Shown: positions 9,701 to 19,624 of the stretch, in pieces
Layout of the letters: each line of letters opens with the position of its first letter
Numbering within the stretch: the first letter of the stretch is position 1
The notes under the pieces: model-generated
Database searches by the model: none
What the model saw: the letters and a program-made list of their open reading frames with translations, nothing else
Told to the model about the DNA's origin: nothing
Position numbers and translations under genes: made by a program
From: Klebsormidium nitens
Lineage: Eukaryota; Streptophyta; Klebsormidiophyceae; Klebsormidiales; Klebsormidiaceae
Assembly (NCBI GenBank): GCA_000708835.1
Contig: DF237256.1
Span: forward strand, 7,307 to 71,306
DNA length: 64,000 nt
Direction of reading: 5' to 3'

Positions 9701-12556
9701 GCGGTCCCAGGAAGCACGGCTTGTCGAACAGATGCGCCAGCTCCAGATGGCTCTCCTTGCCCTGCACGGAGAAGAGCTTCTTACCTTTGGTCTGAAAAAG
9801 TGGAGATGCAGAGGCGCAAGAGCGCAGACTCTTTTGCAGATTGGTGACTTGTGTGGACGGCTGACGCCTCAAGCAAGGGAATCAGAGCCATGTGAAGATT
9901 GTTTACGTGACTCATGTACATGATCAAAATGGTATGACGAAATGCGGCGCGACATACACCCTCGTAGCTCTTTTTCAACCACGTCCTCCATGTTTCCGCC
10001 GAAAACGTCGACAGATAGTCATACGGATGCTCACACCTCTAGGTATTCTTTTTGCTTGCACCGCCCGCCTCAAAACGGTAAACCATATGTTCTCGCAACG
10101 GTTGCGCTCACAGTGACGTGGTACAAGTTGTAGAGGACGTCGTTCATGCCGCCGCTCTCCTCGTTGAGCGAGTCCCAGTGCCGGTTGATCGTGAAGCGCG
10201 TGATGACGTCATCCACGCGGGCCTTGAAGTAGTCCGCCATGCGCACCACCACGGCAAGCGCCAGCGCGTCGCCCGCAACCGTGTACTGGTCCAGCAGCCC
10301 GGCCATGATCTGAGGGAAGAATATTTAGTATGATTTATATAGATAATTTTCATCAATATATAATGAGAATATTGCTGTTCTTCTGGTACTCGCGGCTCGC
10401 CGCTAGCACCTCCTCAGATTCTTTGATTCCCTCAATAATGTATTGGTGATGTATCCTTCCGATGACAAGATTTTTGGGGTGAAGGGAACCTCCAGATTTG
10501 ATTGGACTTGTGTGAACCAGGATGTTGGTGCTTGGAAGTCTTGGCGTTCAGCAAATTGTGAAGGTCACGCAGGTTGGCCAAATCTGTGAAGTATCGTATT
10601 GAGCTCCGTATTGGGGTTCTCAGACCTCAATGCCTGGAATGAGGGGACTCGAACTCGGATTGAGATCGTTTCCGAATGCTTTGAAGCCTTAGGTTTGGAG
10701 GTTGGAGGTTTGAAAGCCCGAGGCGAGTAGAGTACTGACAAAGTCGCACAGAAGGGAAGAGAGAGAAAACGTTCCGGGTTTATTGGAGCACTCCGTGGAA
10801 TACGCCAGGAACAACGAAAAGCACTGTAGGACCTGTCTTTAGGCCAGCTATGCGAAGTTGGTGACCTGCGACATGAGGTGCTTTCCAGGCAGTCCAGAAC
10901 TCACAGCCCGACAAATCTACGAAATTGTGCCTAAGCAGTGTACCTCACCTTGTGTATTGTGTAGTATGGTGCCCAGACTGGCTGCAACGCCTCCACTCGG
11001 TCAAACTCCTCGGTAGGAAACGCAGACAGATAACCTGTTCCCATGTGGTCTTGACACTCGGCGAGCGCACGGACCAGGTACTGCATCTTGGCGTGCAAAG
11101 TGGTGTTGCCTGTGCCGGCGTACATCAGGGCGGAAGCACTGAGGTAGTGCCCTGCACAAAAAAGCAGGAAAGGGTTCGAATCTGAATAGACCTTTGACCA
11201 AAGCCAAACTATTGAGGTTCTCGATGAAGGGGCCCCAGAAAGACCCTGACGAAGCTTTAATCAACATGTATCAATCAACTGGAGGAAGCATCTCTCAACC
11301 CTGGAGATCAAACTAAACCGGGAGTCCAATAGTCAGAATCGAATCAAAGCTGTCCAAACTGATGCGCGCCCAAAGTTTTTGAAAAGTCCCAACATGCTCC
11401 TTGGATACAACTTCAAGACGCGCTATTCCATAGCAAGCTCTGGGGACGGAGTGTCTCACCTACAAAGTGGCCTCGTAGCTCGCCCTTGGGGTCTTCCCAG
11501 CCACCATACGGAGCGCTTGGAGTGGCAAGCCCTGCTGTTGCACGGAAACTGGGGGAGACAAACAGAAGCACTGTGCATGATTCAGGAGGGGCAGCGGAAT
11601 GAACCAGAATTGCAGATTCTATTGAACTGGAAAGCACGTAATGGTCAATTGTTTTATAGACAGAGCTCACTTGCTAAATTCAAGAATATGTTCTTGATTT
11701 GATTTGAAGCTTGCGTTGTAGAGTGTAGGCCTGGAAGTACTAGTGTCCAACATTTGCTTAGCTGGCAGCTCGAAGCTTCGGCTCTAGTTAGCTGAGCTCG
11801 TGTCCACAAATATTCACAATAACTCGAAAGCCCAAAAACTTTTTCAAAGGATGTTTGACAAGGAAGGGAGGACTTGGTCAGAGTGCATTGGACCATTTCA
11901 AAAAGCAAGGTTGAAACTTGGATTCTCCTTCATTGACCAGAAACAGGTGACGGTGGTGGTGGTCAAACTTTTGAGTTTGCGCTTGTGTAGGAATATACGC
12001 TGTATTCCTGCGCAAGTTCTTTCAAAATTGGTGATGGCGCCACACCAAAAATGTTTTTGTTGAGTCTGAAATTGGTCAGCACGTACAGTCAGATTTCAAT
12101 CAGTGAGAGTGACTTCTACAAGCAGACTTGATTGCAAGTGGTGTACCTCCAGACCAGTCTGTCAACGTCCAAGTACAGCAGGTACTCCAGGTTCGTCTGC
12201 TGCGCTCTCTCATACTGCGAGCCCTTCAGCAGCCGAACGTCATGCAACGAAAATGGGCGCAGAAACGTCTCCGGCAAGCTGGCGGGGCTCATCTGTCCAC
12301 TCCTTTCCCCCAACAGCTTTCGACTACTTGCAACTCCAGCTATTGCAGCTTCAGAATTCCTTGGGACAGGAAGGGAAAGCCTGTCAGCTCTGACACGTGT
12401 TGCATAATCAGTGGTGGCATCGTCATATCGTCCCAGCAGCTTGAGCATCGCTGCTTCGCGGCCCATGCCGCCATTGTTGCACACCTTTGCTGCCGAGCCA
12501 TGGGCGAGGCTCAGAAGCAGAAGAGCCGCTAACACGGGGGGAAGAGACGACGCCAT
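3733..12556 (-). CDS. GH127-type beta-L-arabinofuranosidase (DUF1680), secreted
   Basis: This is a glycoside hydrolase that would release terminal beta-L-arabinofuranose from extensin-type or other hydroxyproline-linked arabinans in the wall or secretory pathway. There are sixteen exons: 12147-12556, 11460-11548, 10949-11151, 10112-10309, 9690-9761, 9101-9196, 8525-8604, 8178-8253, 7276-7486, 6729-7109, 6316-6405, 5579-5816, 5027-5180, 4619-4720, 4057-4269 and 3733-3813. They sum to 2694 nt, or 897 residues, close to land-plant homologues. Residues 1-23 form a signal peptide. Conserved blocks include YGGWEDPKGELRGHF, HMYSTGGTSGWEFW, ENQETCTTYNM and FWCCYGSG. By comparison with the bifidobacterial HypBA1 enzyme, Glu399, Cys401, Cys474 and Cys475 are the zinc ligands, with Cys474 the nucleophile, and Glu381 is the probable acid/base. 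The C-terminal beta-domains end in YHPMSFIAK and SYTAYFDHV. All catalytic positions are intact. The exon 12/13 junction is the least certain, chosen on phase. Introns carry a MITE and copies of exon edges. Confidence 0.95.
4525..4558 (-). repeat. Partial copy of exon 14 end inside intron 14
   Basis: This stretch of about 34 bp repeats, with several mismatches, the last coding bases of the arabinofuranosidase exon ending at 4619, together with its splice donor. The core shared word is CACCTGCTTGAA on the plus strand, at 4525 and 4617. A TTTAAGCAA motif flanks both copies. It is a decayed local duplication that leaves a decoy donor downstream of the true one. Confidence 0.6.
5841..5985 (-). repeat. 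Intron 11 repeats: TGACGTT array and copied exon 12 start
   Basis: Positions 5841-5871 hold three near-identical units around GCTGACGTT, with diverged units again at about 5948-5977. Between them, about 5893-5930, lies a copy of roughly 35 bp of the 5' end of exon 12 (5778-5813), with about one mismatch in the central GACGGCGCTCAGGTTGGCGA word. In mRNA sense the copy precedes the genuine exon. It lacks the full acceptor and is not predicted to be coding. Confidence 0.7.
7951..8124. mobile_element. MITE-like element, copy 1 (intron 8 of arabinofuranosidase)
   Basis: Terminal inverted repeats begin TCAAGAAAAATAATA and continue as AAGCC(A/C)AGATAATA at both ends. The interior carries the core ACGGGTAGGGTT, then GGGTACGGGTGCGGAGCGGGTG, then AGGTTAGGGTTTTTAGT. 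There is no coding capacity at about 174 bp. The same core recurs at 23042-23211, 23490-23613 and 56922-57056 with different ends. The target-site duplication is not clear. Confidence 0.7.
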
Positions 12557-13093
12557 GACCGCTCAATTGTCACATTTTCTCGCAAACCATTGCTTGCATT
12601 GCCATTGACTCTGAGCAAACACAAAGCTAGCTGGGCTGTGGGCACAAGGGAGGGACCACCCAACTAGAGGCGCGAGATTGAATGATCATTGAAGACCGTT
12701 TCAGACCGTCTAAACGGGAAAGGTCAGCAACAGAAGCTGGTAACGGCTACGGCCTTGCCAAGCCTTAAAATTGGAGGCTGGAGCAGCTTTCACTGTCAGC
12801 GCGCAGGGTCAGGATTGCAACTCTAGGACCTAGAGCCTTTTCCATGGGCAAGGTTTTGAACAGCGCACTGGGAGCACTCACAGTTCCGTTTTGTGGTGTA
12901 GCCACGCTTTACCTGCTTCAGAAGAAAAGAGAGATTGCGAGAGAGGGCACGAAGGTTCACGTCAGTTTTCGACTGGGCGCGCCTACAAAGAATTAGTGGA
13001 AGAACCTGCAAGCTTCCCTTCAAGAAAGCAATCATCTCTCTGATCGAAGGTGGTGCAGTCTGAAACAAGCAAAGGACGTTGAGTGGATTCACA
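12557..13093. promoter_or_regulatory. Divergent promoter, arabinofuranosidase / NIP7
   Basis: These 537 bp separate two divergent start codons. A TGGGCT followed at once by TGGGCA (12632-12644) resembles the paired site II elements found in plant promoters of ribosome-biogenesis genes, which would suit NIP7. Another TGGGCA lies near 12846. No clear TATA box was found. Function is inferred from position and motif only. Confidence 0.4.
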
Positions 13094-14245
13094 ATGAGGC
13101 CATTAGATGAAGAGGAAACAAAGGCTGTATTTGAAAAGCTCTATCAGTATGTTGGAAAGAACATCAAACACTTGATTGAAAGGCCAGCTGGAGAAGGCAA
13201 GGATGATGACGGGCACTACTGCTTCCGGCTTCAGAAGAACAGGGTCTACTATGTTAGCGAGGTAATGCTTGGACTTTACTCAAATGAATCGTTCATCATC
13301 GGTCAGGTTTCTGCTTGTTGCCTGCCTCCGATGTGCATTTCAAAGGTATGCGCGTCACTGGCGGTATACAGCCAGGGTCTTCCGGATGTCAGTTTGGCGT
13401 CTTGTTGAATTGTAACCGTCCTTTATTGCAGGCCTTGGTAAAGAGAGCCACGAATGTGGGCCGAGAGCATCTTGTGGCTTTGGGGACCTGCATAGGGAAA
13501 TTCACAAAAGGTGGCAAGTTCAGGCTAACGGTCACCTGCTTGGACCTTTTGGCTGCACACGCAAGATTCAAGATATGGCTCAAGCCTTCCGCTGAGATGT
13601 CCTTTCTGTATGGCAACCACGTGCTAAAGGCGGGCCTTGGACGAATTACAGAAAACACCCCGCAGTACCAAGTGAGTTGTCGCTGTCGGTAGCCTTGCTT
13701 CTACTTATGGCGGTGAAATTGTTACTACCACCACCCTTGCATCGGAAGGAGAATCTCGTTGGTCTCTAAGCTGCCTGCTAAGCAGTGAACAGTAACTGCA
13801 AGTACCTGCTTCTCTGATTATGCAGACAAGGAGAGGTTTTCCGGAAGAGCACGAACCTGTTGTGTCCCTGGGCTTCCATTCAAACGCAATTTTGTACTAT
13901 CGTCAACTTATTCTGCCTGATTGTGCAGGGAGTGGTCATATACAACATGTCAGATGTCCCCTTGGGCTTTGGAAGCACTGCAAAGTCAACACAGGACTGC
14001 CGGAAACTGGAGCCGAATGCAATCGTGGCCTTTCATCAAGCTGATATAGGTGAGCTCCTTGAGAGCTTCTCAGTGTGCTTTTGGCAATGCAACATCTCTT
14101 CCCCACCCAGAGTTTGCGAAGCAGAATCTCATAACATGCATTTGCTTATCTTCAAGATGTCATGACGTCTTATCCTGACCATCTCATGTCAATGAGTGTG
14201 CTCTTTGCCACAGGGGAGTACTTGCGGACGGAGGATGATTTGTGA
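13094..14245 (+). CDS. NIP7: 60S ribosome subunit biogenesis protein NIP7
   Basis: NIP7 is a nucleolar/cytoplasmic assembly factor that binds pre-60S particles and is needed for pre-rRNA processing. Four exons join in frame: 13094-13261, 13432-13671, 13929-14049 and 14214-14245, giving 186 residues against about 180 in other eukaryotes. The start [16 protein letters not shown] is the family N-terminus. The N-terminal domain contains YVSE and a [12 protein letters not shown] block. The C-terminal PUA RNA-binding domain (about residues 95-170) contains [20 protein letters not shown] and [11 protein letters not shown]. The protein ends in the conserved [10 protein letters not shown]. Nothing is missing. 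It is transcribed away from the arabinofuranosidase and toward HCF136. Confidence 0.96.
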
Positions 14246-15183
14246 ACATGCTGCTCTATCATTGGTCACCTTTCAGTTTCTTGTTGGCACAAGCGAAGCG
14301 CGCTTGTGTTTCATCTTCGCAGTACGAACTTCCGAGACGACATTCGTAATTTTGTGGTTAACAGAAGCAGCTAGACTCAGTGATTTTAGTTCTTCAAGTT
14401 CTTTAACTTGCATCCTTGGCTGCGTGATTGCTGAAAGCGTGACAAATCCACGAACAAATCAACTTCTAGTCGAAGTTGACTAGAATGCTCACATGTGGAA
14501 CCTGCGTCATGGTGCAACCAATGTAGCTTATAACGAGTACTTGATGCAGGCGTCTTAGTATGTCTTACATATCTGTTTTACTTGGCATAGCACGCATGCT
14601 CATCATGCATCTCAAATTGGGACGATTGTGCCTGGCACTGCGTAAGAATCGATCCGCGCGCAGTGCACTTAGACTGATATGGCGGCATATTTGAGTACAA
14701 CAGTCCACTTTCAGGCCCGTGAAATTGAGCACTCTCCATCACATCGAACGGCTAGCCAGTAGATGCTTTGATAATTCAGTAGCTCACATGAACCATCCAA
14801 GATGGCACTAGCCTGTATTAAAAATGTCGAGAGATTAGTCCGATGTGGAATGAATCACCCTATGCAGTAGTATTCTGCCGCCAAATTGATCGATCCGAGG
14901 GTGGGCCCCAGCCGACCCTTGGGACTCGGAAACACGTCACGATGGCTATGCATGCCGGTCGTGAGAAGACTCTCTCAAGTTTCATACAAGGTAGAACTCG
15001 CTTCAGCCCATAATAAGTCTAAAGCCTCTCAACCGCTGAAGCAGCCAGCAGTTAGCCGCGTTTACAGTTGCACTTCAAACTCTGTGCAAGATGGAGAATC
15101 TGATTGTTATCTTAGCAATAGGAGGCTTGGTTACTGACAGAAACAAAATCGAGCTCTGCAAATAGCAGATCAGCGCAAGACGA
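14246..15183. other. Convergent intergenic region, no gene seen
   Basis: This is the spacer between the 3' ends of NIP7 and HCF136. It presumably holds both 3' UTRs and polyadenylation signals. No open frame here shows family similarity, codon quality or splice structure. No repeat of note was seen. Confidence 0.6.
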
Positions 15184-18100
15184 TCAGGCCGCAAGGCCTC
15201 TGTACCTCAGGAGTACTTTATCGTTCCCTAGTACGAAGCCTTGCTTATCGTTGACGAACCTGCAAAGAAAAAAATAGACGGGTGTCACTCGAGCTTCTGA
15301 AGCCTGAGAATCGAAAGTACCAACGGCAAAAGATAGGCAACGGTCAGTTTTCGAAGGGAGCGAAATGCCGAAATATCTGGGGGTGGCCAGTGAGTCGAAA
15401 AGCGACAAGTCGACAGCTTCTTAGTTGAACCTCACCGTACGGCATAAAGGTTGGCCGCGATATTATCTGCGAGCTTGTCGCGGGCCCAGTTCTTCCCGCC
15501 ATCGGTGGTCTTCAGCAGGATGCCACTGCCTCCAGCGGCCCAAGCCTCATTCTGCAAGCAGTACGGTGCCTCACTTCACGTCCTTAAAGATACGCCAACA
15601 TATGAGGGCGCAACACGACACATCTTACAACATACACAATTTGCACGGGCTCAGTTCTTCGATTGTCATATTCGTGCAGTTGCAGAGCAGGTAATCAACA
15701 GCCTTTGGCTATCTCAACATTGCTTCCTCTGTCGCTCCATCTAAGAACTGGGGGAATCATCAACCGAACTCACGGAGACTTCAAGCGATTCAAAGAGGTC
15801 CCTGAGCGACGTAGAGCGTCACGGTTTACCTGGTTCCGATAGCCGACATCCAACACCCCAAAGCCTCTGGCTGCGATCTTAGCCTCCACAAAGCTCTCGG
15901 TGACCTGCAGTGCAACAGAAGCAGACCAGACGGCATAAGTCTCACCGTCGCGAACCTGACCAAATTGCTTGTTCATATTAACGGCAGGACCGACATTACG
16001 TATCTAGCGGCCTGTAAGCCGGCAGACCGAAATCAATCAGTCGCTCAGCAGCTTGCTGCGTGTCAAACTGACATGTCAACCTGTTCGCATACTCGCAAGA
16101 GAAGGTCCCATTTTTGCCAAACTATTTGTCTCACTCAGCAAATCGCAAGAGTTTCGAGGGTACTTACTCCTGTCCCTTCACTGAAGAAGAGGCCTCCACC
16201 ACGCGTGAGCAGCCAAAGGCCTCCGTCAGCTCTCCACCCCATGTTCTGGATACGGCGCGCATTGTTGCGGTTGTGCGGCACCCAGTACGACTGTGCGAAA
16301 GATAGGGAAGCTACAGTCAGTCATTCTTACAGACTATCTTAGTGTTTTCTGCACTCACCTAGAAGGGAACTTTGCAGTCTTTTTTTCGAAGGGACTGGAC
16401 GATGTAAGTCCAGGCTACCGCCATAATCCGCAAACAGATATGAACCCCTGTTCTTGAGGAGTCCTCTGAAAGCCTCAAAACGTCTACCGTTGGCAGGAGA
16501 AGTGATGCAATCATCACGGGTCAAAGGCAGCAGATGCTGTTAAGACAGAAAATGGACGTCAGGTTAGCCATACCTGACCAGGCTCCCAGGTCATGAAGAA
16601 GTTGCCTCTGCTAGAAACGGCAACATAGGAGCCGTTCGGAGCCCTGTTCACGCTGGAGAAGGTGCCAGTGTAAAAACTGGCTCCGCTGATGCCGCTGGAG
16701 ACCGTTCTGCGGGCAAGAAGGGAGAGGGTCAAACAACAAAAGAGCAATCTGCCCTATGCGCGGAATATTGGTTACACAGCATCTTTTCAAGGAAAGCATT
16801 GTGAGACGACCGTTAAACCTCATGCCTAGCAATTGCACATGTTATATTTTCAGCTGCCTAACAGCAACTTATCGGCCTGACGAATAGAGCATATCGGAGA
16901 AGAAGCCGTCAAGCCCCTCGACCAAGATCACAGCAAAAGCTTGAATAACCTGACTCGTGCTGAAGAAAGTCAAATGTGCGTCGAAGAGATCTTACGAGAA
17001 AGAAACTGCAATGGTGCAGACTGTCTGTTGAGGTATCACGCAATCTGAATCGGATTTTAAGCTATTGAGTCACAATTAGTACCTGTTCAAAGTTGCCGAA
17101 ACTGTCTCCTCTACAGCAGCCTTCCATGTGTAAGCACCGTTGGAGGTAACGTAGATGGCGCCCTCGTCTGTGATCATCTCGGCACTGTCCTTGCCAGTGG
17201 CCGTGATGAGCACCTGCAATGGCATCCACTGTCAATCTCACGACTCACGACGGGCATGGCAATACGTTGTAGTCCAGAGAAGTGAAATTCAGTAGTGTTG
17301 ATCTGTCCCCGAATATGGGTATCAATCCTAGATGACTCGCATTCGCCCTTCAGTGTGCTCTCTCTGACGTAAGCACCACCCTTTCGACCATTCTAGCTTC
17401 TCCTTGCGGTTCATAAGTGATCTGACGCATAACTTAAGGCATGTGTTGCTGAAACCTGCAGATGTAACTGCAGTGTTTGCAGATGTGAGAGCAGTGCAAT
17501 GCAGCATTCGGCCTCCTCGCCTAAGTGCTTCAAGAGCAGAGGATGAGGACCTCTGACGAGATTACCCACCGGGTTCCCTGGCAGCCTCGCACTGAGCGGC
17601 ACGCGCTCCCAGCTAGTCCCTCCATTTGTGGTCTTCAGGAGGATTGCAGGCTTCCCGACAATCCAGCCATCCTCCCCGTTGAAGCTGATGGAGTTGAACC
17701 GGTAGTTGAAGTCCTCTTCTTCTGCAGCGGCAATTGACCGGGGCACCCATGTCTTGCCGCCATCCTTAGTCTCCAAGAGAGTTTGCCTGGTTCCCAGGAG
17801 GAATCCTGCAGATGGACATCGGAGATATTTGAAATGCCCCTAATATTCCAAAAAGCCACCGCAACCTGGATGCTTCTTATCGAAGTAAGCCGAATAAGAC
17901 TGTGATCGTGGGGAGACAAGCACAATTGCAAAGGGACAGACAGTGTAGGGTTGTCGAGAGAGTGCCAGAATGCGTACTCGCAACAAAAGCCCGATTGATG
18001 CTACCACTAGTCAGGCCACATGAAAATCAACCCCAAAGCAGTTTCCTGGACAATGCGGTGAGCTGTGACCGCCATCCCATTTGTGCAGAATGCCTCAAGA

Positions 18101-18647
18101 AATTTGGATGTTAACTCGATCCACCGCTTCCCTTGATCAGACATTTTCAGAACATTAAGTAATGTTTTGCAAGGGCTTCACAAGGGACTCAGGCACACCC
18201 ACCGTGCTTCGGGTCATTTGGCACGAATGCTACGTCAAGCAACACGACGCCCGGCTCCAGCGGGAGCTCCACTTTCTCCCATTCTTCCAGATCAATATCA
18301 GCGGCTGTGGCAGGGCTTGAGGCACCCAATGCAGAGAGGGAAAGAGCAAGACCGGCGCTGGCAGACAGCAAGCTCCTCCTGCTCACGGAGGAGACTTCCT
18401 CCGCTGCGCTCTGAAAGGACTCACAAACAGGGGTCAAAGACTGAGCAGGTTGAGACCTTCTCCCAGAGCTTTCTTTGGCCGCCAACAATCTCAATGCATT
18501 GCCTCCCGCCCGGCAAACGGTTCCGTCAAGACTCCGGGGAATAAGCGCTTGTTTTGTGTTCACAGACGGCGCCGCCGAACAGCCCGTAGCGTGAGTAAGG
18601 GCCAAGGACTTGGTAGCCACCGGGCAAAGCTGGGCTGCAGACGCCAT
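15184..18647 (-). CDS. HCF136: Photosystem II stability/assembly factor HCF136 (Ycf48)
   Basis: HCF136 is a thylakoid-lumen beta-propeller needed for assembly of the photosystem II reaction centre; it binds newly made D1 precursor. Eight exons sum to 1335 nt (444 residues): 18203-18647, 17570-17805, 17083-17213, 16574-16706, 16168-16290, 15830-15904, 15436-15551 and 15184-15259. The first 115 or so residues form a bipartite transit peptide: a basic/Ser-rich chloroplast part, then [11 protein letters not shown] (twin arginine at 90-91), a hydrophobic stretch and an ATA cleavage site. This matches Tat import known for the plant protein. Propeller signatures include [73 protein letters not shown] and [15 protein letters not shown]. 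The ATG at 18647 is chosen because the upstream frame gives no better targeting sequence. Complete, with no anomalies. Confidence 0.97.
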
Positions 18648-19624
18648 TCCGTCGAGAATGCAGCGACCTTCTACTCCTCGCCACGAACAGTTGCGTGGAG
18701 CGCCAGACGAGCCTTCTACTAGAAGTTCTAGAGAGCGCCTACACGTCTGGAAGTCAAGAACATATCTTATGCGTGAGCTATTCAGCGTCCTTGGACTTGG
18801 AAAGGGTGGACAAACGCGATCGTATCGGTGGCGTGGACACAACCAAAGCCAGGAGCTGGTCGCCTGATCATCAGCTATGGAGGTCTAATGTGGGCCATAC
18901 ACCAGGTCAAGGATTGACCATAACTTATAAACTCTAGTTCCGGTTGGACATGGGCCGCGGCCGCGGAACGCCGACGGGCAACGCAAATGCCGCGGCCGCG
19001 GAACGCCGACGGGCAACGCAAATGCCGCGGCCGCCGCGCCGCGCTGAGCCAGTCGTCCTGCCTGACTGTCGGCGCTGATCCACTCAACTCAACTCGCGCA
19101 CCAAGCACTCATACGCAAGCAATGATTCCATGGCTTCAAAAGAAAGGAATCGAGGAAGCACAGCGTGTCAGAAATTAGAATGCTGCTTTGAAGTTTGAGA
19201 CAAATTGAGAGTCTCTCATCATCCATGCGCAATTCTTCTTAAAGTTGAAGGAGTTGAAGCACAGCCTGCTAGCCTTCTCAAGTGCAGGGCCGAACCGCTT
19301 AGAAGCACAAAGTTCCGAAAGTTTTCTCGGTTATAAATTGCGCAGCGCCGCAATGCACTAGCAGGTTGATATGAGTAATGCATGACAGGATGGAAGGAGC
19401 AGGCGGTAAGCTTGCCCGCATCCTTCTGGGCATAAGGCAAATTCAAGCATCTGTCATGAGCTAGCTGAGAAGGTGACAGATGCTGTACCATTGGTAAGCG
19501 GGGTTCTGCTGGGAAAGCTTTTGCTTTTGGCAGCTACCTTGAGATGGTCGTCATTTCTGAGCTTCTTGTAAGCTCCTGGGCCAAGGAACCTGAGATGGGA
19601 ACGACACGGTCTACATACAGTGAA
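18648..19624. promoter_or_regulatory. Divergent promoter region, HCF136 / unknown protein
   Basis: About 980 bp lie between the divergent starts of HCF136 and the unrecognised gene. A TATA-like ACTTATAAAC lies near 18922. The most obvious structure is the GC-rich 35 bp tandem repeat described separately. Minus-strand open frames in 19454-19963 overlap the start exon and first intron of the plus-strand gene and are treated as shadows. Confidence 0.4.
18954..19033. repeat. GC-rich 35 bp tandem repeat in promoter
   Basis: Two perfect 35 bp units (18954-18988 and 18989-19023), each starting GCCGCGGCCGCGGAACG and ending GGGCAACGCAAAT, are followed by a partial third. Each unit holds a GCGGCCGC palindrome. 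It lies about 310 bp upstream of the HCF136 start codon. It could be a regulatory array or simple slippage; the sequence does not decide. Confidence 0.9.
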
